Below, one piece after another: positions 39,801 to 64,000 of a DNA stretch of 64,000 bases (positions within the stretch are counted from its first letter, which is position 1; each line of letters opens with the position of its first letter). The notes beneath the pieces are model-generated. The model had not been told where the DNA came from and ran no database searches. It saw only the letters and a list, made by a program, of their open reading frames with translations. The DNA lies in NCBI GenBank assembly GCA_026261815.1, contig JAMPIT010000230.1, positions 41,252,501-41,316,500 of the forward strand. Direction: 5' to 3'. The stretch is from Monarcha castaneiventris obscurior. Its lineage: Eukaryota; Chordata; Aves; Passeriformes; Monarchidae. The position numbers and the translations under genes are program-made.

Positions 39801-39970
39801 GCTCTGAGGCAGGGGAGCGGCGGCCTGAGTTACCTGTACTGCCTGACAGCCAGCGTGCCCGCGGGCTGCCCAGGGAAGCCGGGCAAGTGGCTGCCCAGGT
39901 ACCGCTCCAGGCTGCCCCGGTCGAAGCGGTGCTGCCGCCGCACCTCGCTGGTGCCCGGCTCCGCCGCCAT
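9766..39970 (-). CDS. ACAD11: ACAD11, acyl-CoA dehydrogenase family member 11 with kinase domain, complete
   Basis: Fusion of an N-terminal aminoglycoside-phosphotransferase-like kinase and a C-terminal acyl-CoA dehydrogenase. The family acts on 4-hydroxyacyl-CoAs: the kinase phosphorylates the 4-hydroxyl and the flavin domain handles the phosphorylated acyl-CoA, in peroxisomes or mitochondria (family knowledge). Twenty coding exons on the minus strand join in phase to 2337 bp, i.e. 778 residues (human about 780). Kinase: HGDFRIDN with H216, D218 and N223 (Brenner motif), and DWE at D238. The dehydrogenase domain runs from about residue 380, with [35 protein letters not shown] and [10 protein letters not shown]. 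The C-terminal LADGPDEVH places D752 where other acyl-CoA dehydrogenases carry the catalytic glutamate. The protein ends in AKI, at best a weak peroxisomal signal. ATG 39970-39968 starts [12 protein letters not shown] in the CpG island; stop at 9768-9766. ACKR4 lies in intron 13. Confidence 0.97.
9881..10329 (-). other. ACAD11 intron 19
   Basis: 449 bp. GC-rich next to exon 20, AT-rich elsewhere. Nothing else seen. Confidence 0.8.
10330..10439 (-). CDS. ACAD11: ACAD11 exon 19, [12 protein letters not shown] to FPLAF
   Basis: 110 bp, residues 705-740 plus two bases. Contains [13 protein letters not shown], the helix and flavin/tetramer motif of the dehydrogenase C-terminal domain. Donor GTGAGT, acceptor CTAACTACAG. 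Confidence 0.96.
10866..10982 (-). CDS. ACAD11: ACAD11 exon 18, [12 protein letters not shown] to RRARKE
   Basis: 39 whole codons, residues 666-704. Acceptor GTTCTGCAG, donor GTACAT. The stretch [17 protein letters not shown] is more basic than human KAAHSMDTLGSAGAKKE. Confidence 0.95.
10983..12810 (-). other. ACAD11 intron 17
   Basis: 1.8 kb with no exon or recognised repeat. A run of nine G lies at about 12610. Confidence 0.75.
12811..12965 (-). CDS. ACAD11: ACAD11 exon 17, [12 protein letters not shown] to KKLYQH
   Basis: 155 bp, residues 614-665. Acceptor CCAACCAG, donor GTAAGC. Carries [13 protein letters not shown], the substrate and flavin-binding arginine segment of the family. Strikingly GC- and CpG-rich against AT-rich introns. 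Confidence 0.96.
12966..13771 (-). other. ACAD11 intron 16
   Basis: 806 bp without recognisable features other than A-rich runs near 13320-13350. Confidence 0.8.
13772..13843 (-). CDS. ACAD11: ACAD11 exon 16, [12 protein letters not shown] to SNIIL
   Basis: 72 bp, residues 590-613. Acceptor TCTCTGCAG, donor GTGAGT. Matches human [21 protein letters not shown]. Confidence 0.96.
14035..14120 (-). CDS. ACAD11: ACAD11 exon 15, [12 protein letters not shown] to SVFGYM
   Basis: 86 bp, residues 561-589. Acceptor CTTGATCAG, donor GTAGGT. Matches human HKQHSMILVPMNTPG. Confidence 0.96.
14121..15611 (-). other. ACAD11 intron 14
   Basis: 1.5 kb, no recognisable feature. Confidence 0.75.
15612..15678 (-). 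CDS. ACAD11: ACAD11 exon 14, [15 protein letters not shown]
   Basis: 67-bp micro-exon, residues 539-560. Acceptor CACTTTAAG, donor GTAAGA. It bridges NGKKWWSSG (exon 13) to RYKQHSM (exon 15). Confidence 0.95.
17277..17297. repeat. Short inverted repeat CTCAGTGA/TCACTGAG
   Basis: 8-bp arms with a 5-nt spacer inside ACAD11 intron 13. Probably incidental. Confidence 0.5.
20671..20945 (+). repeat. Direct duplication, copy 1 (core 20682-20843)
   Basis: A 162-bp core identical in length to copy 2 with only four mismatches by eye (about 97.5%), flanked on both sides by sequence that aligns much more loosely. Not a repeat family I recognise. Both copies read in the same direction, 1609 bp apart. 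Confidence 0.85.
20973..21011. repeat. Perfect 16-bp inverted repeat (hairpin, 7-nt loop)
   Basis: Left arm CTCCCTTAAAAGCACA (20973-20988), loop ACATAAC, right arm TGTGCTTTTAAGGGAG (20996-21011). No mismatch. It could form a cruciform or an RNA hairpin on either strand. Lies about 30 bp after copy 1 of the duplication. Confidence 0.85.
22276..22540 (+). repeat. Direct duplication, copy 2 (core 22291-22452)
   Basis: Second copy of the block at 20671-20945. The downstream flank (CAACTGACTCCCCTGC onward) is only loosely alignable with copy 1. Confidence 0.85.
22585..22625 (+). repeat. Two tandem copies of TTTATGACAGCAGGCA
   Basis: TTTATGACAGCAGGCA recurs after 21 bp. Short tandem duplication in the ACKR4 upstream region. 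Confidence 0.7.
23162..23173 (+). promoter_or_regulatory. Likely 3' splice site of an ACKR4 5'-UTR intron
   Basis: TTGTGTCTCATAG, preceded by a C/T-rich tract (CTCTCCCCCCCACTTTTTTG), ends 20 bp before the ACKR4 ATG. This is a strong acceptor, consistent with a non-coding first exon upstream that I could not place. Confidence 0.5.
23194..24255 (+). CDS. ACKR4: ACKR4 (CCRL1), atypical chemokine receptor 4, intronless coding exon
   Basis: Seven-helix receptor that binds and internalises CCL19, CCL21 and CCL25 without G-protein signalling, shaping gradients for dendritic-cell and thymocyte traffic (family knowledge). 353 residues (human 350), uninterrupted. Acidic N-terminus with sequons at N2 and N3 and tyrosines at 7, 22 and 25. 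TM1 about 41-66 ([11 protein letters not shown]), TM2 about 76-100 ([15 protein letters not shown]). C110 and C185 give the ECL1-ECL2 disulfide; C29 and C276 probably form the second. DRY box D134-R135-Y136 followed by R137-A138-T139, where signalling chemokine receptors have LAIV. TM6 VTQLPYNIV near 252-260 and NPLLY at 300-304. Tail ends EETISFTI. Nested on the opposite strand inside ACAD11 intron 13, as in mammals. Start ATG in context GAGATATGA. Confidence 0.95.
   Translation: MNNSTDYWIEDEEDDHNPLIDYNTYELLCEKSDVRNFRRLFLPVFYALAFTVGVAGNSLVVAIYAYCKKPKTKTDMYIMHLAIADLLLLFTLPFWAANAVQGWELGNPMCKFTSSLYTMNFSSSMLFLACISVDRYRATSESQGRRRIGKHCSVTCICVWLAALCLSIPELIFNQVKKHNDRNECLPVFPMNMETLLKSTIQILEIILEFLLPFLVMLICYSATARVIFRSANVKKSRPFMVLLAVVATFIVTQLPYNIVKLWRAIDIIYMLVTDCGASKTMDVALQVTKSIALFHTCLNPLLYAFLGASFKMHVMKIAKNYGYWRRQQQNGRPEEISMNYEDPTEETISFTI
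24256..25140 (+). other. ACKR4: ACKR4 3' UTR (inferred)
   Basis: Non-coding, with a C/A-rich stretch at 24480-24540. Candidate AATAAA at 25019-25024 and 25125-25130. Extent inferred from these signals. Confidence 0.5.
25125..25130 (+). promoter_or_regulatory. Poly(A) signal AATAAA, candidate for ACKR4
   Basis: Second of two AATAAA hexamers about 0.8-0.9 kb past the ACKR4 stop. The other is at 25019-25024. Confidence 0.45.
25141..27109 (-). other. ACAD11 intron 13, part upstream of ACKR4 in ACAD11 sense
   Basis: No exon. Low-complexity A/C-rich tract at about 25955-26015. Otherwise unremarkable AT-rich sequence. Confidence 0.75.
25955..26015 (+). repeat. A/C-rich low-complexity tract
   Basis: Runs of AAAAACCCC, AACCAAAC and AAACAAAC without a fixed period. 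Confidence 0.7.
27110..27208 (-). CDS. ACAD11: ACAD11 exon 13, [12 protein letters not shown] to KKWWSS
   Basis: 99 bp, residues 506-538. Acceptor TTTAACACAG, donor [16 protein letters not shown] and NGKKWWSSG are the flavin and substrate-contact beta-domain of the dehydrogenase. Confidence 0.97.
27209..28372 (-). other. ACAD11 intron 12
   Basis: 1.16 kb, nothing recognised. Confidence 0.8.
28373..28480 (-). CDS. ACAD11: ACAD11 exon 12, [12 protein letters not shown] to CFCMT
   Basis: 108 bp, residues 470-505. Acceptor TTTCTTACAG, donor GTAAAT. Matches human [20 protein letters not shown]. Confidence 0.97.
28593..28731 (-). CDS. ACAD11: ACAD11 exon 11, [12 protein letters not shown] to FNCHAP
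   Basis: 139 bp, residues 424-469. Acceptor TTGCAACAG, donor GTTAGC. Contains [20 protein letters not shown], the helical N-terminal dehydrogenase subdomain. Confidence 0.97.
29119..29196 (-). CDS. ACAD11: ACAD11 exon 10, [12 protein letters not shown] to LERLK
   Basis: 26 whole codons, residues 398-423. Acceptor TTTCTCTAAG, donor GTATGG. Linker into the dehydrogenase domain. Confidence 0.94.
29197..30856 (-). other. ACAD11 intron 9
   Basis: 1.66 kb, AT-rich. No exon or recognised repeat. Confidence 0.75.
30857..30980 (-). CDS. ACAD11: ACAD11 exon 9, [13 protein letters not shown] to YPADK
   Basis: 124 bp, residues 356-397. Acceptor TTCCCTAG, donor GTAAAA. Contains [20 protein letters not shown], bridging kinase and dehydrogenase domains. 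Its first half is poorly conserved. Confidence 0.94.
31126..31232 (-). CDS. ACAD11: ACAD11 exon 8, [12 protein letters not shown] to LELSK
   Basis: 107 bp, residues 321-355. Acceptor GGTTTTAG, donor GTAAGA. End of the kinase domain. Confidence 0.96.
31660..31781 (-). CDS. ACAD11: ACAD11 exon 7, [12 protein letters not shown] to KMAAIAQ
   Basis: 122 bp, residues 280-320. Acceptor TTTTTTTGTAG, donor [21 protein letters not shown] matches the human kinase C-lobe. Confidence 0.96.
31782..32356 (-). other. ACAD11 intron 6
   Basis: 575 bp, no recognisable feature. Confidence 0.8.
32357..32504 (-). CDS. ACAD11: ACAD11 exon 6, [13 protein letters not shown] to GFKDTI
   Basis: 148 bp, residues 231-279. 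Acceptor TTTATTTAAG, donor GTATGA. D238 of DWE is the magnesium-binding aspartate of the phosphotransferase fold; GHPLADLAY follows. Confidence 0.97.
32505..34209 (-). other. ACAD11 intron 5
   Basis: 1.7 kb with a CR1 3'-end fragment at 33862-33995. The rest is unrecognised. Confidence 0.75.
33862..33995 (+). mobile_element. CR1 LINE 3'-end fragment
   Basis: Follows the CR1 3' consensus: CCAGGCTGGATGGGGCTCTG, then a diverged AACCTGGT block, TGTCCCTGCCCATGG, AGGTCTCCTCCAATCC and CATTCTATGAGTCTGTGATTC. Old, 5'-truncated copy, sense on +. Confidence 0.85.
34210..34374 (-). CDS. ACAD11: ACAD11 exon 5, [12 protein letters not shown] to IIFHPTE
   Basis: 55 whole codons, residues 176-230. Acceptor TTTTTGAG, donor GTATTT. 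Holds [15 protein letters not shown]216, D218 and N223 are the catalytic-loop residues of the phosphotransferase family. Confidence 0.97.
34375..35684 (-). other. ACAD11 intron 4 (two-thirds solo LTR)
   Basis: 1.31-kb intron mostly made of the LTR at 34512-35391. Without the insertion plus one target duplication it would be 425 bp. Confidence 0.85.
34507..35396. mobile_element. Solo LTR of an endogenous retrovirus, 880 bp, with 5-bp target duplication
   Basis: The LTR spans 34512-35391, opens TGTTGGGGTTTAGG, closes AAACCAAGACA (TG...CA ends) and is flanked by CTCTG at 34507-34511 and 35392-35396. The 34620-35190 interior is GC- and CpG-rich; the ends are AT-rich. No viral coding sequence accompanies it, so it is a solo LTR left by recombination. 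A 5-bp duplication fits ERVL-like elements. Sequence around 35270-35345 resembles songbird LTRs as I remember them. Transcriptional direction is not settled. Confidence 0.85.
35685..35846 (-). CDS. ACAD11: ACAD11 exon 4, [12 protein letters not shown] to YCKRQ
   Basis: 54 whole codons, residues 122-175. Acceptor CATTTCTAG, donor GTACCG. Matches human GRIFRD and GYCKRQ. Confidence 0.97.
35847..37211 (-). other. ACAD11 intron 3
   Basis: 1.36 kb. A run of 12 A at about 36655. No recognised element. Confidence 0.8.
37212..37337 (-). CDS. ACAD11: ACAD11 exon 3, [12 protein letters not shown] to VMQHVQ
   Basis: 42 whole codons, residues 80-121. Acceptor TCTTCCTCAG, donor [19 protein letters not shown] and the hinge EFYVMQHVQ of the kinase N-lobe. 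Confidence 0.97.
37563..37662 (-). CDS. ACAD11: ACAD11 exon 2, [12 protein letters not shown] to PGAHK
   Basis: 100 bp, residues 46-79. Acceptor CTCTTTGCAG, donor [15 protein letters not shown] contains the ATP-binding lysine region of the kinase. Confidence 0.97.
37663..39833 (-). other. ACAD11 intron 1
   Basis: 2.17 kb holding a CR1 3' end at 38140-38445. The first 150-200 bp next to exon 1 belong to the CpG island. The rest is unrecognised. Confidence 0.8.
38140..38445 (+). mobile_element. CR1 LINE 3' end, with tail of the reverse-transcriptase ORF
   Basis: 5'-truncated CR1, sense on +. The open frame ends with [25 protein letters not shown] and [13 protein letters not shown] then stop at 38350-38352, the standard CR1 ORF2 terminus. 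The 3' UTR with GATGATCTTAAGGTCCCTTC follows, then the short tandem tail CTATGATTCTATTCTATGATT. Non-autonomous remnant; its frame is intact only over this stub. Confidence 0.92.
39834..39970 (-). CDS. ACAD11: ACAD11 exon 1 with start codon, [12 protein letters not shown] to VRQY
   Basis: 137 bp, residues 1-45. ATG (39970-39968) preceded by CCGAGG. Donor GTAACT. Contains [12 protein letters not shown], matching the family N-terminus. Confidence 0.95.
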
Positions 39971-40230
39971 CCTCGGAGGCCGCGCCGGAGCCCGCCCCGG
40001 CTCACCCGGAGGCGCCTGGGTCCCTCAGGAAAAGCGCTTCGCAGCCCCCTGGCTGTAGCGCCCGGCGGCTTCTCCTGGAAGACGACGCTTCCCGGGAGGC
40101 AGGAACCGCCCCAGCGGGCACCACCCCGAGGCCGCTGTGCCGCCGGGCGGGAGGAGGAGGCGGCCCCGGGAAGGGCCCGCCCCAGCGCTTCCCGGAAGCT
40201 CCCGCGGCCGGGCACAGACGTGTCGCTGCC
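39971..40230. promoter_or_regulatory. Bidirectional promoter ACAD11 (-) / UBA5 (+)
   Basis: 260 bp separate the two start codons, divergently oriented. TATA-less and GC-rich, with GC boxes (GGGCGG near 40145, CCCGCCCC near 40176) and TTCCCGGAAG at 40189-40198, a palindrome that overlaps an ETS site (CCGGAAG) and fits the STAT consensus. Transcription starts were not determined. Confidence 0.85.
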
Positions 40231-48333
<8,103 letters not shown>

Positions 48334-48591
48334 ATAAACAAATATTAAGTACAACTTTCATTAGTTTGGATGGACATTGGACTTTGAGAAGACCAGATTT
48401 CTTATTTTTCTCTTTTTTACCTCCATTGAAGTTTACTTTTCTGATGAAACAGATCTGTTACAGGGGCAGGAAGGACACAGACTTACATTGTCTATATTCT
48501 GTTTTCTCATCATGTCTTTATTAACATATAGAGCTGTGCTACTGGAAATTTTAGTGACTCAGCATCGCTAGCATCCAGATATTAAGTGCAA

Positions 48592-48597
48592 AATAAA
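48592..48597 (+). promoter_or_regulatory. Proximal poly(A) signal AATAAA, UBA5
   Basis: Canonical hexamer about 260 bp after the UBA5 stop. Confidence 0.6.
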
Positions 48598-50264
48598 AGG
48601 ACATGGATAAACTAAAAAAGCAGGCACGGCACATTATATGCCCTATCATGTGGTGAGAATAGCACATAGAACAGGCAAGGGAAAGATGAAATCTGCTGGA
48701 GTGGATGCAGATGATAGTGCCTCTCTCATGTTGCTGCTCCTGATTATCCAGGCACTTGTACTTGGTTGTTGTTCACTGGTCCAAAGTCTTGGCATGGATC
48801 ATGCTGTGGCTACTTTTTCTGAGCAATGAGAACATCTAAGTCTTTTCATCTGCCTTAAATATCCCTGGGATGGAATTTTCTTTATCAGTGTCTTACTGCT
48901 GCTTATCCTTAAACAGCTGCCTGTGTTTTGTACGTGATAATGTTTTCAGTATGCTGTAAGAAGGTGAAGTCTTTTGTTAGTGTTACATTAGCAGACTGCA
49001 TATCAGCATGCCACTATTTTTCCTGGCAGATGCTTTTCATGACAAAATTATGAGCAACATTAGAAAGAACCAGAGATTTTACCTACCTTTTCAAAAGTCT
49101 AAATATTATATTTTTGTTGGTTACTGAAAGTTTAGCTATAATTCTGATCACTCCCCATCACATGGGCTATATTAAGGACTGTAAGTCTGAGTTTGCATAA
49201 AAAGTCTTCTAAAATCAGATGCTATAAATTTTTAGTTTTGCAAATATCTTCATTGGAGTAGCTCACCTGTTGTATTTGTCTTGTAAACGACATTACTGCA
49301 GTCACATAACCTTTTAAATGGCCACATGTTAAACTGACCTGTAAATATTTGCATCCTGGAGTGCCAGTACCCTGCAGAACTGGAAGGATCAGTTTCAAAT
49401 ATTTTAACTACTGTGGATATCTGATCCAGAACTTGCTAATTATTTCGGCCTTGGCAGTATAAAACAAGTATTTCCAAGCTGGGCTCTTCAGAGAACTTTT
49501 CCAAAATGTGCTGCAGCCAACACAGCTGTTGATGGCAGTAGTAGTATCCCACCAATGTGGAAAGAGAGAGCAATATCATGGTGATGCTTCTGTTTCTTAG
49601 GGCAGCTGAATGAATACCTATTAGTTATACTAATAACTAGTTTAAAAATGTTTCATTTCTAAGTAACGGTTACAAACTTCAAAATCAGTTTCCTCCAGCT
49701 GACATCAGATTATATTATATACAGAAATCATCTCTGAAACCAGTGAGGGAGATTTTGGGTGGGTTTTGAGAGTGGGGCATTATACTGTAAAATTGAAGTG
49801 GTTTTTTTGGATTGGGTTCTGTTTTGGAGAAACAAGGTTTCAGAAATGAACTGAAAAGAAAGATCAGAAATAGAATAATGAGACCATTAAAAGGCAGATA
49901 CTTGAATCTGTGTCCCTAAGTCTGTGTTAGCTTGATGCAGTATCAATTTCTGTGTTACTTACATTTCTCTGTGACTTTCACCTTTCTGTTGGGAACAATA
50001 AAAGCCAGGCACACAGCTGGCTCTGGAGATCCTGAGGCAAATGGCTGACTCATTTCTCCAACAGCTCAGTTCATCCTGACTCTTAACTGGCTGACATGAC
50101 TGCTATGACAGGAGTGACAGCTATACGAGAGGCCACTTCAAGTACACTTTTATGAGGGAATTAATACACTTTTGTATGCCCTATTAGAGAGTACACGAAA
50201 TGGTTCTTGTGTTACTTTTCGGCTTTCAACTTGTATATACAAGAAGAATTTGAAATAATCAGAA

Positions 50265-50270
50265 AATAAA
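50265..50270 (+). promoter_or_regulatory. Distal poly(A) signal AATAAA, UBA5
   Basis: Last + strand hexamer before the opposing NPHP3-sense signals; another at 49997-50002. Confidence 0.5.
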
Positions 50271-50411
50271 TTAAAGATGATTGTATGTGTCAATGGCTAA
50301 AATTATTTAAAAATAAACAGCATCCAAAAAAGCAGTGTTAAGGATTTTTTTTTTAAATTAAGAATACATTTACAAGTATGAAGTACTCCAACTGTAAAAC
50401 ATAACAGAAAA

Positions 50412-50417
50412 TTTATT
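50412..50417 (-). promoter_or_regulatory. Distal poly(A) signal AATAAA, candidate for NPHP3
   Basis: TTTATT on +, with another at 50478-50483. A nearer candidate is 53037-53042, only 15 bp past the NPHP3 stop. Confidence 0.45.
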
Positions 50418-50429
50418 GCTTCCTTGGTT

Positions 50430-53056
50430 ATGAACTAACAAATCAAAGCACATTGCCATGATTAAGTCCAGCTTTGTTTATTTGGCAATCTTAGAAGTGT
50501 TCAGTTTTTACAGGGTTTCATGAATGTTATAAAGATGTTTATATTCTGACAGTATAATTAAATCTCCATTGAAAGTGGGGACCCTCTGCTTTGAGGTGGA
50601 GTTCTCCTGCACAGAAGTATTATCTGGCATACCCCATATATACAAATGACTTTCCCTTGCTGTCCACGAGGTACAGCTCCCTGGAAACTGTCTTGTAAGC
50701 TTTCTTTGGGTTCACAGGGTAGGCACATGGATCCCTCACTGTCTTTGCTAAATGACAATGGATGGCTGGGATCTGCTACTTTTTAGGGACCAATTTTTTA
50801 TTTAATTTTTTTTCTATTCCAAAACCAACCCTGCAACTATGAGGAAGGTGGAGAGAAGTTGGTCAATGGAGGAATAGTAACAGTTCAGCAACAGTAACAC
50901 TGAGGATCTAGAAAGTAGCTTCTTATTTAAGCCAGCAGCAATAAGGAAAACTATTTAGGAGAGGAAGATGTATCACTGTACATGTTAGAATCAGAACATA
51001 GGTGACAAGCTAGACCAGACATCTGTTAATTCTTTAGAGGAGAGAATCACCAGCTCTAAGAACATCAGGCAACATAAACACACACAAGCTGAGTAGGTTG
51101 AGGCTTTGGGGGGTTATTTTGGTTTGGGGTTTTTTGCATGTGTATTTGTTTGTTTTCCCTTCTGCCCCTCTTCTTAGTTGCTGACAATCCTGCAAAGAAC
51201 TTTCCAATTTTCAAAACTTTCCAAGGTGGCTATGATGCCATGACGAATTTTGTCTTTTCTTTTATACCCCTGTTATACCTTTCTGCAACTTCTGTATTCT
51301 TGGTGCTTTTTTGCCTACATTCTTGGACTTGTTTGTTAAGCCAAGAGACTAAACATTTTAGAGGCTTCATAGTAAGGATGCCAGGGTGCCCAGACCCCAA
51401 GGTCCTCTCCAGAACACATTTTGTAAACTAAGATAGAACCATCCAGGGGAAGGTTCCTTGGGAGGGGGGGCTCATTTGAGCCTCTCATTAGGGAATATTT
51501 GATAGATATGCTAATTAGTAAGACCTAGAATGTAAGACCAGATGTAGAAGAAGAAGACTTTGCGGTGGCAATGGGGGGTGCACAGAAGTGTATTCGACTT
51601 GTTTATGGTGCACCTAAGGATCCTTACAATAAATACCAAGGTAAAACCCTTTTTCCCCTTCTAACCGTGTTCGCCTCTTGATTTTTAAGACCAGGAAAGG
51701 CATCAGCTATGAAATGGAGTGGTGAAACCCTTGCTTTGCTTACAAACCCATTTTCTGAATAAGAGGAAAATATCCAGAGAGCTATTACAAAGTGTCAACT
51801 CTTAGTGCTCTATCCTAACACCTTCAAGAGCTATTTTTGATTTTTTTTCAACTAAACCTTAGTCTTAAAAATCAAATTTGGGTTGTGTATTTGTGCTGTC
51901 AGTTTTATACACCTTTTCTTTTTAGCATTACCAAAATATTAAGTTCCTCCTAATCAGAACAAGGGCTGAAATGAGTAATATTTAATTCTACACTAAAAGA
52001 GAAAAACTGTGAAAAGTAAGTACTCCTTTGAAGTGAAGGCCATTTGCATTTTTCAAACTGGATCAAATTAATCTTTACATTAGTTGCCTCTGAAATATTA
52101 TAGTAGGGTTTCAATTAATTTTCCACTTACATTCATTTTTATAAAAAGTCTTTTTTTAGTATGTATTTAAATTGATGCATGCATTTATGGACTGAATGAG
52201 AACAGAACTCAAACTCATTCTTCCAGATGACTGAGATATTAAGAAATACAACAGGCACGTGGATTTGATTAATGTTTCTTTATCTGATGGCATCACTAGT
52301 GTTTCCCAGCTAATACAAACATTCTTGTATTTTAAGGGATCCTGTAAGATTAAACAATTAAAGCATTGCTAAAGGTTTAACAACAGGAAATCTGGCCATA
52401 ATCATCTTCATTCTGATTCCTCATTGGAAGTATTTTTATTGAACAGAGTGGAATCTTACAACAGCTTTAACTGTAGATGAGGATATATTTAGATACCCTA
52501 GCTTCCCAAGGAAGCCAATTAATTTTGCACAAGTCCCTTGAATGAAAGTTTGCTTAAGGCTGAAATAACCCTGGAGGTAAAACTTCAGTTTAAACAGTAT
52601 TTTCAAAGATTTTTCAAAATTACCGTTTCTTCAGAAACAACTTTAAAGGCTGGTAAAAAGGCAGGAAGCACTGATGAAACAAAATACACAAATCCTCTAA
52701 GACATGCTATTACAACACAGAAAAAACCCCTTAGAGTTTCTACAAGTGGTTCAGCTTAATTTGTTGTAATCCTGGCACTTAGGCTAAGAGGCATCCATGG
52801 TTTTGGCATTAGCTACAACTTCAGCTAGTAACTAATGTTTGTACCCATATACAATGAAAGAAGCTCACTTCGTACCATACAGTCTGCAAAGGCAGAAGGA
52901 CTTCAAGGTGAAACATTTGTTTCCATGTCATTCATGAATGTGTCAGTGTCAGTCCCAAAACAGTACCTAATCCTTGGAAAAATGGATTTGTCTTAGTAAT
53001 ATTCTATCTAATTGAAAATATCAATGGAGACTGCCTTTTATTGGAGCAGGTTTGTA
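50430..53056 (-). other. NPHP3 3' UTR and/or UBA5-NPHP3 convergent interval
   Basis: 2.6 kb without coding signal. Contains an LTR-like stretch at about 51422-51705. How much is NPHP3 3' UTR depends on which poly(A) signal is used. Confidence 0.55.
51422..51705 (+). mobile_element. Probable solo LTR or LTR fragment
   Basis: Opens TGTAAACTAAGATAG and closes GGAAAGGCATCA. AATAAA near 51627 is followed by a pyrimidine-rich U5-like tail. Composition and layout resemble bird LTRs and the element at 54010-54270. I found no matching target duplication, so the ends are uncertain. Confidence 0.5.
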
Positions 53057-63666
<10,610 letters not shown>

Positions 63667-63906
63667 CTACAACATTTTAAATAAAATCTGTGAACTGAGA
63701 TGAAACTAGCCATACAAATAAAACGTTCACTGTTTGATAAGAAAACAAAAGTTCTAGATATTCTTCTATCTGTAACATCTGAAGACTATAACATGGTAAG
63801 TAGTACACAAAATACTGCACAGTTTCTAGCTATAAGAGCATATGAGTGAAAATTCCCATTTGAATTTAAGATGAAGAGTTAGGATCTAACTAACCCAACA
63901 TGATAC

Positions 63907-63972
63907 CTCAACATGAGGAATACATGACAGAATCAGTCTCAAAGGCAAAGGTAAAATACTGTTTTTCCCACC
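63907..63972 (-). CDS. NPHP3: Tentative further NPHP3 exon, LPLPLRLILSCIPHVE
   Basis: On the minus strand, a frame reading LPLPLRLILSCIPHVE ends at GAG followed by GTATCA, in phase 0, which fits the next exon. The pattern of small-hydrophobic strand then SxIP is what a STAND NTPase shows after Walker B. No convincing acceptor was found; the upstream limit given is only the AG at GGCAG. A stop lies in frame just upstream. Confidence 0.4.
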
Positions 63973-64000
63973 CTGCCAATCATTGTTACAGTATTATGCA
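63973..64000 (-). other. Window edge, NPHP3 continues
   Basis: Intronic or exonic sequence of NPHP3. The coiled coil, NTPase P-loop and promoter lie beyond. Confidence 0.6.

Larger units (their letters stand above)
48334..50290 (+). other. UBA5: UBA5 3' UTR (maximum extent)
   Basis: AATAAA at 48592-48597 would give a short UTR of about 280 bp; those at 49997-50002 and 50265-50270 would give about 1.7-1.95 kb. Non-coding and AT-rich throughout. Confidence 0.6.

Noticed and set aside
39688..40215. 175-codon open frame on - across the CpG island
   Set aside because: Stop-poor because of high GC. The real coding frame here is ACAD11 exon 1 in a different frame, supported by splice donor and homology.

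Overview
This window is animal nuclear DNA, almost certainly from a bird and probably a songbird. Coding sequence is split into short exons with GT-AG introns. Two CR1 LINE 3' ends carry the ATTCTATG tail typical of birds and reptiles, and an 880-bp solo LTR with a 5-bp target-site duplication resembles LTRs I know from passerine genomes. The gene order DNAJC13 - ACAD11 (with ACKR4 inside an intron) - UBA5 - NPHP3 matches the conserved block on human 3q22.1. Gene names rest on peptide similarity recalled from the human proteins. No database search was run.

Layout. 1-9.5 kb: the last six coding exons of DNAJC13 (+) and its 3' UTR. 9.5-40 kb: all 20 coding exons of ACAD11 (-), joining to a 778-residue reading frame. 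The single-exon chemokine scavenger receptor ACKR4 (+, 353 residues) lies inside the 11.4-kb intron 13 of ACAD11. 39.97-40.23 kb: a 260-bp GC-rich bidirectional promoter shared by ACAD11 (leftward) and UBA5 (rightward). 40.2-50.3 kb: all 12 coding exons of UBA5 (399 residues). 50.4-64 kb: the 3' half of NPHP3 (-), 13 coding exons encoding 635 C-terminal residues, plus one tentative further exon at the right edge. The gene continues beyond the window.

The genes are not a pathway: endosomal co-chaperone (DNAJC13), 4-hydroxyacyl-CoA breakdown (ACAD11), CCL19/CCL21/CCL25 scavenging (ACKR4), UFM1 activation (UBA5) and ciliary inversin compartment (NPHP3). What joins them is architecture: one divergent promoter, two convergent 3'-end pairs (DNAJC13/ACAD11 and UBA5/NPHP3) with facing poly(A) signals, and one nested gene.

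I found no previously undescribed coding system. The non-coding signals most worth a second look are a 162-bp direct duplication (4 mismatches, no gaps) upstream of ACKR4, a perfect 16-bp hairpin next to it, a 21-bp triplication at the NPHP3 intron 25 acceptor that stays in frame with the next exon, the altered DRYRA motif of ACKR4, and the solo LTR.
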